This document shows positions 56,571 through 64,000 of a stretch of DNA of 64,000 nt, one piece after another. Source of the stretch: Cryobacterium sp. MP_M3 (lineage in GTDB: Bacteria > Actinomycetota > Actinomycetes > Actinomycetales > Microbacteriaceae); contig NZ_JADOVI010000005.1 of NCBI RefSeq assembly GCF_015752155.1, positions 124,001-188,000 on the forward strand. Reading direction: 5' to 3'. The position numbers and the translations under genes are program-made. Each line of letters begins with the position of its first letter. The first letter of the stretch is position 1. The notes beneath the pieces were generated by a model that saw only the letters and a list, made by a program, of their open reading frames with translations, had not been told where the DNA came from and searched no databases.

Positions 56571-58184
56571 GTGCGCACTGATCCGAGTACCTGGTTCCTG
56601 AGCCGGGCCGAGCGCGGAAACCTGGCCACGGACGTGCATGCGGGTGGTGCCGGATCGTCGGCCTGGTCGGAGGGCAACCTCGTGGTGCCCCTGGTGCATG
56701 GCGCTACCTACTTCGCTCGGCTGCACGAGGAGCTGACGGCGTTGCAGGCGGGAGACCGTGTCTGGTTCACCGACTGGCGTGGCGATGCCGACGAGCGGCT
56801 GCTGCCGGACGGGCCGTCAATCGGCGATCTGCTCGCTGGGCTGGCCCGCTCGGGAGTGGAAGTGCGCGGCCTCGTCTGGAGATCCCACGGGGAAAGCGTG
56901 TCGGCCCCGATGAGCGGCCGCTCCAACGAACGGCTGGGTCGCGAGATCAACGAGGCCGGCGGCGAGGTGCTGCTGGACCAGCGCGTGCGCTTCTTCGGCT
57001 CGCATCACCAGAAGTTCTTTGTCATCCGCCGTCGGGACGACCCGTCGCGGGACATCGCGTTCGTCGGCGGACTCGACCTTTGCCACGGCCGCCGGGACGA
57101 CGCCGACCACGCGGGAGACCCGCAGGCGCTGGATATGGATCCCCGGTACGGCAAACGCCCGCCGTGGCACGATGCCTCCCTCGAACTGCACGGCCCCGTG
57201 GTGGCAGACCTACTGGCGGTGTTCGCCGAGCGATGGAACGACCCTCACCCACTGGACCGGCGCACGCCCTACCGGATGCTGCTACAGCGTCTCGCCCGCA
57301 TGCCCCGACACCCCAGGCCCCTGCCGGAATCCGCGCCGCCACCACCGCCGGCGGGCCCGCACGCCGTGCAGCTGCTGCGCACCTACGGTGTGAAGCGCCC
57401 ACCGTTCCCGTTCGCGCCTGCCGGGGAGCGCAGCATTGCCCGCGCCTACGGGAAAGCCTTCGCCCGCGCACGCTCGCTGATCTACATCGAGGACCAGTAC
57501 CTGTGGTCCACGGAAGTCGCAGCCGCTCTCGCGGCGGCCCTCACACGCAACCCCGAGTTGACCGTGATCGTCGTCGTGCCCCGGTATCCCGACTCCGACG
57601 GGCGTCTCGCCGGGCCGGCAAGCCGGCTGGGCCAGTTGCGGGCACTCAGCATGCTCCGCCGCTCCGCGCCGGGCCGGGTCGGCGTTTTCGACCTCGAGAA
57701 CGCCGCGGGCACTCCGATCTACGTGCACGCCAAGGTCTGCATCGTCGACGACACGTGGGTCACCTGCGGCTCGGACAACTTCAACCGCCGATCGTGGACC
57801 ACCGACAGCGAACTCACGTGCGCAGTCATCGATACCACCACAGGCACCCCGGAAGCACCCGGCGCAGGGAACGGCCCCGATGCTTCCGGGCGCCTGGCCC
57901 GGGACCTCCGCCGGCAACTGTGGTCGGAGCACCTGGGCCTGGACCCGGACGATCCCGCCCTCGGCGACCCCGCCGCCGCGCTCCGCCTGTGGAACACCAC
58001 CGCCGACGGCCTCGACGACTGGCACGCAACCGGCCGCCGCGCGACCCGACCCGCGGGACGAGTGCGCCGCCACACTCCCGAACCGGTCACGCGCATCCAG
58101 CGGCTCTGGGCGATCCCGATCGGGCGCTTCGTCATGGACCCGGATGGCCGGCCCCGCCCGCTGCGAGGCACCGCGCGCTTTTAG
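56571..58184 (+). CDS. Phospholipase D-like protein with two HxK motifs
   Basis: 537 residues from GTG 56571 (VRTDPSTWFLSRAERGNL); the frame extends to 56337 through non-coding DNA, so the start is uncertain. The first catalytic half has FGSHHQKFFVIRRRDD, the second YVHAKVCIVDDTWVTCGSDN with RRSW following. Both are HKD-like (H-x-K, then D and S/N), so it should be an active PLD-superfamily phosphodiesterase acting on a phospholipid or nucleic-acid ester. A Pro-rich stretch (LPESAPPPPPAGP) links the halves. The ~90-residue tail is Arg/Pro-rich. No signal peptide is obvious. Confidence 0.87.
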   Translation: MRTDPSTWFLSRAERGNLATDVHAGGAGSSAWSEGNLVVPLVHGATYFARLHEELTALQAGDRVWFTDWRGDADERLLPDGPSIGDLLAGLARSGVEVRGLVWRSHGESVSAPMSGRSNERLGREINEAGGEVLLDQRVRFFGSHHQKFFVIRRRDDPSRDIAFVGGLDLCHGRRDDADHAGDPQALDMDPRYGKRPPWHDASLELHGPVVADLLAVFAERWNDPHPLDRRTPYRMLLQRLARMPRHPRPLPESAPPPPPAGPHAVQLLRTYGVKRPPFPFAPAGERSIARAYGKAFARARSLIYIEDQYLWSTEVAAALAAALTRNPELTVIVVVPRYPDSDGRLAGPASRLGQLRALSMLRRSAPGRVGVFDLENAAGTPIYVHAKVCIVDDTWVTCGSDNFNRRSWTTDSELTCAVIDTTTGTPEAPGAGNGPDASGRLARDLRRQLWSEHLGLDPDDPALGDPAAALRLWNTTADGLDDWHATGRRATRPAGRVRRHTPEPVTRIQRLWAIPIGRFVMDPDGRPRPLRGTARF

Positions 58185-58263
58185 GCCGCGCAGTTCCAGG
58201 TCCGAAGGTTTCGCCCAGGCAGCGTCACCGGATCGCAAGTCCTGCAGCAGCTTGGGTTGCGTT

Positions 58264-58920
58264 CTAGGACTCTGAGGGCACCAAGGGCAGTTCGGCTCCG
58301 TAATTCCAAGACATGATGGCCGGCTGCTCGCGGTAGAAGCTGAGCACGGAGACCGATCCAGCGTCCAGGGTGATTTGAGCACCGAATCGAGGGGCCATTC
58401 TCAGGTACACGGCTGTCAGAATACGCAGGAAATGGCCGTGCGCGATCAGGGCGACGTTTCCCTCCTCCATCGCAGGCAGCACCCGCGTGAGCACCCGCGA
58501 TGCGCGGGCGGCGACCTCCTCGACCGTCTCACCGGGCGTGTCACCACGAATCACGCCGTGGGTGAATGCGCTCCAGTTGTAGCCGAGCTCGCTGCGGATG
58601 TCGCGGGTCGTACGCCCCTCGTACCCGCCGTAGTCCCATTCGACGAGAAGCGGATCGACGTCGGCACAAAGGCCCGCGAGCTCAGCAGTCCGTCGCGCAC
58701 GCTGCAGCGGTGAGGTCAGTACGAGCGAGAAATCGTAACCGGCCAGTAGACCACCCGCGCCGCGGGCAAGGTCCTCTCCCCGGGCAGTGAGCGGAACATC
58801 CGTGAGCCCAGTGTGTTTGCCATCCTTCGACCACTCCGTCTCCCCGTGGCGCAAGAGAATCAGTTTCCCTGACGGGTTATCCGGAGCGGGTTGGTTGGGC
58901 AGCGGATCGTTTGTGATCAT
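58264..58920 (-). CDS. Histidine phosphatase (acid phosphatase-like)
   Basis: 218 residues. After a ~17-residue leader, KLILLRHGETEWSKDGKHTG carries the phosphorylated His (RHGE); LTARGEDLARG, the SPLQRARRTAEL arginine segment, DYGGYEGRTTRDIR and the second His in ALIAHGHFLRILTAVYLRMA complete the site. It is a small branch-1-like phosphatase with unknown substrate. It converges with the PLD gene. Confidence 0.88.
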   Translation of the reverse strand: MITNDPLPNQPAPDNPSGKLILLRHGETEWSKDGKHTGLTDVPLTARGEDLARGAGGLLAGYDFSLVLTSPLQRARRTAELAGLCADVDPLLVEWDYGGYEGRTTRDIRSELGYNWSAFTHGVIRGDTPGETVEEVAARASRVLTRVLPAMEEGNVALIAHGHFLRILTAVYLRMAPRFGAQITLDAGSVSVLSFYREQPAIMSWNYGAELPLVPSES

Positions 58921-59282
58921 AGGGCAACAGTAGTGTCGCGCCTCGGTTCCGATGGAAGTTCTTGATCACCGAAAAGGGTTCAGAATCGTGCCAGGAAGTA
59001 TCCACCGGAGTTGAAGGCCAACGGGTGCGTCTCCGCCCGCGCTTAGTCAGCGAGGGTCATCACCAGGCGAGGTTCTGCGCGGTAGCCAATCACGGCCAAT
59101 TCAAGGAGACTGGAGGCGAGCCCGCGCCTCGAGGATTTCATCCGCGCCGCGGCGTCCTTCCGGGCGGTCTCCCGAAGAACCCGGGGTGCGGCCGGGCGGA
59201 ACCGGCACGTCGCGGAGCAACAGGATTCAGATACACCTGGCCAAGACAACGATGAACGACCCGAGAAAAAGGATCATCCAAC
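58921..59282. other. Stretch of DNA without an intact gene
   Basis: About 360 bp between the histidine phosphatase start and the cupin remnant. It contains a possible transposase trace (58990-59046) and a minus-strand frame at 59043-59249 whose end (LASSLLELAVIGYRAEPRLV) has coding character but no recognisable family. It reads as gene debris. Confidence 0.45.
58990..59046 (+). pseudogene. Trace of an IS3-type transposase OrfA start
   Basis: The frame reads ARKYPPELKANG and then Cys/Ser/Arg nonsense to a stop. K-Y-P-P-E-L-K-A is the usual opening of IS3/IS481 OrfA proteins. The match is only eight residues, so chance cannot be excluded. No terminal inverted repeats are visible. Confidence 0.25.
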
Positions 59283-59541
59283 ATGACTCGCAGTGACATC
59301 GGCCGCCACCCGGACTCCTTCGATCTGGAGACCGCCACCACCGAGAACACCAACTATCGAACCGTCGCCTGGACCGGCCGGTATTTGCAGGTCACCCTGA
59401 TGTGCATCCCGGCCGGACGGGAATATCCATAAAACGGCCGCCGACGCCGGCGAGGACGAGAGCGCCGGCACGGACACTCCACCGGCGTGGACAAAGCAGC
59501 CGGCCACGTCCCACCCCGACCAGGCAGCAAGCGACCAATAG
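59283..59541 (+). pseudogene. Cupin gene with its core deleted
   Basis: ATG 59283, with aaaaggatc upstream, opens MTRSDIGRHPDSFDLETATT and RYLQVTLMCIPAGRE, the start of a small cupin. The frame ends at TAA 59432. One frame over, from about 59421, the DNA reads IHKTAADAGEDESAGTDTPP to a natural stop at 59541, which is the C-terminal end of such cupins (relatives read GTVHKTKADAD). The central ~55 residues with the metal-binding His/Glu motifs are gone, so this is an internal-deletion remnant. Confidence 0.65.
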
Positions 59542-59572
59542 CAGAAGCGTTTGCTGAGGCGTCGGACTCGAT

Positions 59573-60601
59573 TCAGTCTGGAAGGCGACCGCGGGAGCGT
59601 TGCGCGACCGCGGCCTCCCCATACGGATAGTCGGAGACGACCGGAGCGCTCAGGGCTCCCAGCCGGTCCAGCTGACCAGCACTCAGCTGCACGTGGGCCG
59701 CGGACAGGTTCTCGGAGAGCTGTCCGACACTTCGCGCTCCGAGGATCACCGAGGTCACCCCCGGTTGCGCCTCGAGCCAGGCCAAAGACACCTGTGCGCT
59801 CGTGGCACCGATCTCGGTCGCGACCTCGGCGACGGCATCGATGATCCGCCAGGTGCGTTCCTTCATATTACGCGGGGCCCAGGCCTCCATTCCACGTGCG
59901 GGGTCTTCGCCCAGCCGTGTCGCACCGGTGGGATCGGTGTCGCGCTGGTACTTGCCCGATAGCCACCCACCGCCGAGCGGCGACCAGGGCAGAAGTCCCA
60001 GACCCGCATCGAGGGCCGCCGGCACGATCTCAGATTCGATCTCGCGAACGAGCAGGTTGTACTGCGGCTGGAGTGTGACCGGCGCCGTGAAGCCCAAAGC
60101 CTTCGCCACGTGCACGGCTTTGGTCAGCTGCCAACCGAGAAAGTTGGAGAAGCCGTAGTAGCTGATCTTTCCGCTTCGGATGGCGTCGTCGAGAAAGCGC
60201 AGCGTCTCCTCCGACGGCGTCAACGGGTCCCAGGCGTGCAGTTGATACAGGTCGATGTGCTCCGTTCCCAGCCGACGCAGTGAATCGTCGAGGGCCCGGT
60301 GCAAGTGCCGACGACTGGTACCCCGATCGTTTAGGCCGTCGCCCATGGCGAACCGGCCCTTGGTGGCGAGAACGATCTGCTTCCTTTCGGTCGGGTGCGA
60401 GGCCAACCACGACCCGATCATCTCTTCCGAGGTTCCGGAACTGTAGACATCCGCAGTGTCGACGAGGGTGCCGCCGGCGCCCACATACGTGTCCAGGAGC
60501 GCGTTGGCCATCTCCTCATCGGCTTCCGCCCCAAAGGTCATGGTGCCCAGTGCGTAGGTCGAAACGACTGCGCCGCTGTTGCCGAGTGTGCGATATCGCA
60601 T
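59573..60601 (-). CDS. Aldo/keto reductase
   Basis: 342 residues. MRYRTLGNSGAVVSTYALGT is the family start; catalytic Tyr lies in VDTADVYSSGTSEE; the NADPH loop region has PLGGGWLSGKYQRDTDPTGA and SVILGARSVGQLSENL. It reduces carbonyl compounds with NADPH in the cytoplasm; the physiological substrate is unknown. The start at 60601 agrees with family similarity and an agagga site; the frame opens at 60682. Confidence 0.92.
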   Translation of the reverse strand: MRYRTLGNSGAVVSTYALGTMTFGAEADEEMANALLDTYVGAGGTLVDTADVYSSGTSEEMIGSWLASHPTERKQIVLATKGRFAMGDGLNDRGTSRRHLHRALDDSLRRLGTEHIDLYQLHAWDPLTPSEETLRFLDDAIRSGKISYYGFSNFLGWQLTKAVHVAKALGFTAPVTLQPQYNLLVREIESEIVPAALDAGLGLLPWSPLGGGWLSGKYQRDTDPTGATRLGEDPARGMEAWAPRNMKERTWRIIDAVAEVATEIGATSAQVSLAWLEAQPGVTSVILGARSVGQLSENLSAAHVQLSAGQLDRLGALSAPVVSDYPYGEAAVAQRSRGRLPD

Positions 60602-60812
60602 CTGCCGGTCCTCTTCTTCTTCAAGGCGGGAGACCCGCAGGGTAACGATCTGAAAGGCTCGAAACACTGAGCTGCACTCCATTATCCGTGGGCGTCATGA
60701 CCGCGGCAGATGCGATCGTGCCCTCGCAGACGTCGGTCTCCTTCCTCCCCCTCCACGGGCCTGCCTATGGAGCAGGAGCTATCACGCCAGGCCGGATTCC
60801 CTGGGGCTGTGT

Positions 60813-61955
60813 CTAGCGCGAACGCCGGGCTGCACGTGGCAAGCGCAGCTCACGCTCCCCCAACGACGCGAAGTGCGCCTGCACGTCCGCGTCCGTCACC
60901 GCCTCAATGGTGCCGGGTTGCCAGACCGGAGTGCGGTCTTTGTCGATGACCTGAGCACGAATACCCTCGACCACATCGGGGCCGGCCACCATGCGCAGCG
61001 ACACCCGGTACTCCTGCTCCAGCACGTCTTCGAGGCTGCCGAGGTCGCGGGCCCGGCGCAGGGAAGCGAGGGTGACCGAGACGGCGGTCGGCGACTTGGC
61101 CAGAATTGCGGTCGCTGCATCGTGCGCTGACGCGACGGGCGACTGCTGCAACCGGGCGATGATCGTGGGCAGGTCGTTGCCGGCGTAGCATTCGTCGATC
61201 CAGGCGCGTTCGGCCAACAGCGGGGCCGGTGGCACGGTCGACGCGGCGTGCTCGGCGATGGCTGCGGCAGCGGGCATCCGTTTCAAAGTGGCCACCAGAG
61301 AATCAAGCCGCGTCGAGTCGACGAAGCTGTCGGCGAGGCCGAGCGCGATGGCATCGGCGCCGGTCATGGTCGAAGCGGTCAGGGCGAGGTGGGTACCCAG
61401 GTCGCCGGGGGCGCGGGAATAGAGCCAGGTTCCGCCGACGTCGGGCACGAAACCGATCGTCGTCTCGGGCATGCCGAGCTTCGTGCGTTCGGTCACGACC
61501 CGGTGCGAGGCGTGACCGCTGAGGCCGACTCCCCCGCCGAGCACGATGCGATCCATCAGAGCCACAAACGGTTTGGGATACCTTTTGATCTGGGCGTTCA
61601 TCGTGTACTCATCGGCCCAGAACTGCGCGTTCCCATCGGGATCGGTGCGGGCATCGCGGTAGATCGACACGATGTCGCCGCCGGCACACAGGGCACGGTC
61701 GCCGCTGCCGGTGAGTAGCACGGTGTGCACGGTGGGGTCGTCGGCCCACTCGGTGAGGGCCGCAGCGATCTCACAGATCATCGGGTGGGTCAGCGCGTTG
61801 AGCGCCTTGGGCCGGTTCAGAATGATGCGGGCCAGCTGGCCCTCCCGCTGCAGCAGCAGGTCAGGTTCAGTGACAGCGGATGCCGCCGTAGCGCCACTCG
61901 ACGCCTCTGCCACGCGCGTATCTGAGGAGTTGTGGACCGCGCCAGTGCCAGGCAT
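60813..61955 (-). CDS. Enoyl-CoA hydratase/isomerase family, 3-hydroxyisobutyryl-CoA hydrolase type
   Basis: 380 residues. After a ~30-residue Ser/Ala-rich leader comes the crotonase core: [40 protein letters not shown] (oxyanion loop), [20 protein letters not shown], and [20 protein letters not shown] with the catalytic Glu and Asp. The C-terminal ~130 residues (FSLATLKRMP onward) are longer than in simple hydratases and match the HIBYL-CoA hydrolase branch of valine degradation. The 60602-60812 gap holds no gene. Confidence 0.88.
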   Translation of the reverse strand: MPGTGAVHNSSDTRVAEASSGATAASAVTEPDLLLQREGQLARIILNRPKALNALTHPMICEIAAALTEWADDPTVHTVLLTGSGDRALCAGGDIVSIYRDARTDPDGNAQFWADEYTMNAQIKRYPKPFVALMDRIVLGGGVGLSGHASHRVVTERTKLGMPETTIGFVPDVGGTWLYSRAPGDLGTHLALTASTMTGADAIALGLADSFVDSTRLDSLVATLKRMPAAAAIAEHAASTVPPAPLLAERAWIDECYAGNDLPTIIARLQQSPVASAHDAATAILAKSPTAVSVTLASLRRARDLGSLEDVLEQEYRVSLRMVAGPDVVEGIRAQVIDKDRTPVWQPGTIEAVTDADVQAHFASLGERELRLPRAARRSR

Positions 61956-62040
61956 AGGAGACCTTTCCGCGGCGTTGCGGTGTCGATTCGAGAATAGAGC
62001 CGGGTGTCCTGGCCCAGTCTATCGACGGGATTTCTTGTGC

Positions 62041-62406
62041 GAGCGTGGCTACCGGCTATCCGGGGGTGAGCGCCAGCGGATGACCATCGCGAGGCTCCTG
62101 CTCGCCCAGCCGCGCGTCGTCATCCTCGACGAAGCGACTGCGGCGCTGGACTCGACATCTGAGGCCGCCGTGCAGGCGGCGCTCAGCGAGGCGCTCGAGG
62201 GACGGACGGCGATGGTGATCGCACACCGCCTCTCCACCATCCGCAACGCGGACCTGATCCTCGTGGTTGAGGACGGCTCGATCGTGGAGCGCGGTACGCA
62301 CGAGGAACTGCTGGCTGTGGGTGGGCGGTACAAGGAATTGCACCGGACCCAGTTCGCCGTGCAGAACAATGTTGCGGCCGATGAGGAAGCGCTGAGCCGG
62401 ACCTAG
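62041..62406 (+). pseudogene. Truncated ABC ATPase fragment, copy B of the 365-bp repeat
   Basis: This is the last 121 codons of an ABC exporter ([20 protein letters not shown] to the stop), lacking Walker A and all membrane segments. It matches 34394-34758 at about 95% nucleotide identity. Upstream the frame is unrelated DNA on the strand opposite the crotonase gene. Several differences change amino acids (Lys to Glu, Met to Val, Glu to Ala), showing that the copy has been drifting. Confidence 0.9.
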
Positions 62407-62586
62407 TCACTGTGTCGTTTTCCAAGGTCGCCTGCACCAGCCGCGGAGACACGCGGCGCAGACCATGTAACGGCCAATCGCGTCTGCATATTCACCGGGG
62501 ATTTCAGCACACTTGCATGTACCCAAGGTAGACACCCGCCGAGTCGACACTGTGGTGCGCGAGGCCGACTAGCTACTCTTCCTGTT

Positions 62587-63048
62587 GTGACCGAAAGAGA
62601 GATGATGCCCCGAACAGCGCGAACCCGGAGGTGGGTGCTGATTCTGGCGATCGGAGGAGGCCTGGGATTCTGGGTTGCCAACTTCGCGATTTCGCTGACC
62701 CCCATCGCCGCGGAGTACCGGGCCGCGCTATCGATTGCCTACGGGCCGATGCTGCTGGAAGCCCTGCTCGGCGGACTGGTTCTCGGATTCGGTGTCAGCT
62801 ACTTGTTGCTCCGCCTCTTCGACCGTCTCCCCACGGAGAGTCCTGTTTGGAAGTCACTGCTGCTGAGCCTCGCCGCCCTGGTCGCCGTCACCGTATTCGT
62901 CGAAGTGCCCGCCAAGTTTCTCACCCCGACGGATGATGCCTGGCGATACTTCCTGATCGCGGCGCTGTTCAACGTGGTCAGGATTGCCGCGCTCGGTGTC
63001 GTCATCGGCCTTCTCTACGGGAGGCTGCACAGGCGAGTGGAGGACTGA
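62587..63048 (+). CDS. Small membrane protein, four predicted helices
   Basis: 153 residues. Hydrophobic stretches VLILAIGGGLGFWVANFAIS, MLLEALLGGLVLGFGVSYLL, LLLSLAALVAVTVFVEVPAK and IAALFNVVRIAALGVVIGLL; short basic ends. No family is recognised. The GTG at 62587 is used; ATGs at 62602/62605 are possible. Confidence 0.7.
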   Translation: MTEREMMPRTARTRRWVLILAIGGGLGFWVANFAISLTPIAAEYRAALSIAYGPMLLEALLGGLVLGFGVSYLLLRLFDRLPTESPVWKSLLLSLAALVAVTVFVEVPAKFLTPTDDAWRYFLIAALFNVVRIAALGVVIGLLYGRLHRRVED

Positions 63049-63190
63049 CCGTCGGCCCCCGATCATCGCTGCGGCCCGATCTTGCCCCGACTGGGGGTTC
63101 CCGTGACTGGATGTCCCCGTTCCGCATCCGTGGGCCCGCTGCTACCCTGCCCATCAGTGACGCGGCTCAGTCGAAGAGGAGGCGAGTGGG

Positions 63191-63907
63191 ATGCCAGCAG
63201 GAAAAGTCAATGATATGCCGCCGCGCACTGTGGCCCGCGTCGCTGGCGCCGTCTACCTCGCGTTCGTCCTGGTATCGGTGCTCGCCGGCCTCGTCGGGCA
63301 CATCGGCATGGGCGGATCCGCGCAGGTCTACGATTCGATCATCACGAACCCCTGGTCATTCCGGCTCGCCCTTGTCTTCGCGTATCTGTCGGCCTTCTTC
63401 TTCCTCGTGGCCGCCTGGGGTCTCTACGTTCTGCTGCGACCGGTCAACGGGCATCTGGCGCTGCTCTTCCTCCTGCTCAATGCGGTGGGCGTCGGGATCC
63501 AGTGTGCAAGCATGATCCCGCTCATCTCCGCGCTCCTGCAGCAGGATGGAGCGGGCCACCTGCAGTCCTACTCAGCGGACCAACTGAAAGACCTGGCGTA
63601 CCTGTCAATCGACGTCTACAAGACGGCCTTCGCCACGGCCCAGCTGTTCTTCGGCACGTGGCTGTTCCCGCTGGGCTATCTGGTGTTCAAGTCGGGCTTC
63701 CTCCCCAGGATCCTGGGGGTCATTTTGATGATCGACGGCGTTGGGGTCATGATCTGGTTTCTTCAGGCCCTGCTCCTTCCTGCCTACCCCGCGATCAGCT
63801 ACCCCTCGTTCGTCATCGGCTTCATCGCCGAGGTCGGACTGGCGTTGTGGCTGCTGATCATGGCCGTGAAGGTCGAGCCCGCCGAGGGCGGCCGAACAGG
63901 TAAGTGA
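63191..63907 (+). CDS. DUF4386-family membrane protein
   Basis: 238 residues with about six membrane helices (VAGAVYLAFVLVSVLAGLVG, LALVFAYLSAFFFLVAAWGL, LALLFLLLNAVGVGIQCAS, ILGVILMIDGVGVMIWFLQA, YPSFVIGFIAEVGLALWLLI). The pattern of short loops matches DUF4386, whose function is unknown. The start at 63191 has a strong aggaggcgagtggg leader. Nothing else is seen to the right end. Confidence 0.87.
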   Translation: MPAGKVNDMPPRTVARVAGAVYLAFVLVSVLAGLVGHIGMGGSAQVYDSIITNPWSFRLALVFAYLSAFFFLVAAWGLYVLLRPVNGHLALLFLLLNAVGVGIQCASMIPLISALLQQDGAGHLQSYSADQLKDLAYLSIDVYKTAFATAQLFFGTWLFPLGYLVFKSGFLPRILGVILMIDGVGVMIWFLQALLLPAYPAISYPSFVIGFIAEVGLALWLLIMAVKVEPAEGGRTGK

Positions 63908-64000
63908 CACCGATTCAGGACGTTGTTTCATCAATCCACCTGCTCTTCGGGTGGGCACGCCTGAATCCCCATCCCCCGCAGGGCGACGGAACCGCGCGCA

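Overview
The window is GC-rich actinobacterial chromosome, almost certainly Microbacteriaceae (Cryobacterium/Leifsonia-like). The signs are heavy use of ggatgc/gcatcc strings inside genes, a three-gene block (MSMEG_4193-type phosphomutase, DUF3090, SCO1664-type kinase-like protein) known from mycothiol-producing Actinobacteria, and a pair of small proteins (23264-23940) that I know only from Microbacteriaceae. I recognise no tRNA, rRNA, CRISPR array or intact insertion sequence.

Region 1 (1-23 kb) is ordinary chromosome. It holds the end of a LuxR-type regulator, a Cof-type HAD phosphatase, a VOC protein, a short UvrA paralogue, a three-domain aminotransferase fusion, a MOSC protein divergent from an aromatic flavin monooxygenase, an ArfB-type peptidyl-tRNA hydrolase, an RluA-type pseudouridine synthase, the three-gene conserved block, MFS, LysE and APC transporters, an ArsR-CDF metal-efflux pair, and a PadR-UbiB pair.

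Region 2 (23-34.8 kb) holds small accessory genes: a probable acetyltransferase, membrane and lipoproteins, a DHFR-like reductase, and a quinone/electrophile-response cluster. In that cluster a MarR regulator is divergent from an NADP-dependent oxidoreductase, a ring-cleaving dioxygenase and a carboxylesterase, with three copies of a TTGCACCTACAA-type site between them. An exporter-type ABC gene ends the region. Two genes and one gene stump here carry apparent single-base frameshifts.

Region 3 (34.8-52.6 kb) is the most unusual part. Four very large proteins of 590, about 1510 (broken by one extra base), 1128 and 1029 residues sit on the minus strand in one tight operon. Across a 0.4 kb promoter region lies a DUF2235 hydrolase, followed by a convergent pair encoding a ComEC-like metallo-beta-lactamase-fold protein and an HExxH metallopeptidase. 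The enzymes are recognisable; the giant proteins are not, apart from a likely DUF6603 match. This is the best candidate for an undescribed system.

Region 4 (52.6-64 kb) mixes intact genes (FdhF/YdeP-type molybdoenzyme, DUF6457, phospholipase D, histidine phosphatase, aldo/keto reductase, 3-hydroxyisobutyryl-CoA hydrolase-like enzyme, two small membrane proteins) with gene debris: a headless haloacid dehalogenase, a stump of a small thioredoxin-like gene, an internally deleted cupin, and a 365-bp second copy of the 3' end of the region-2 ABC gene.
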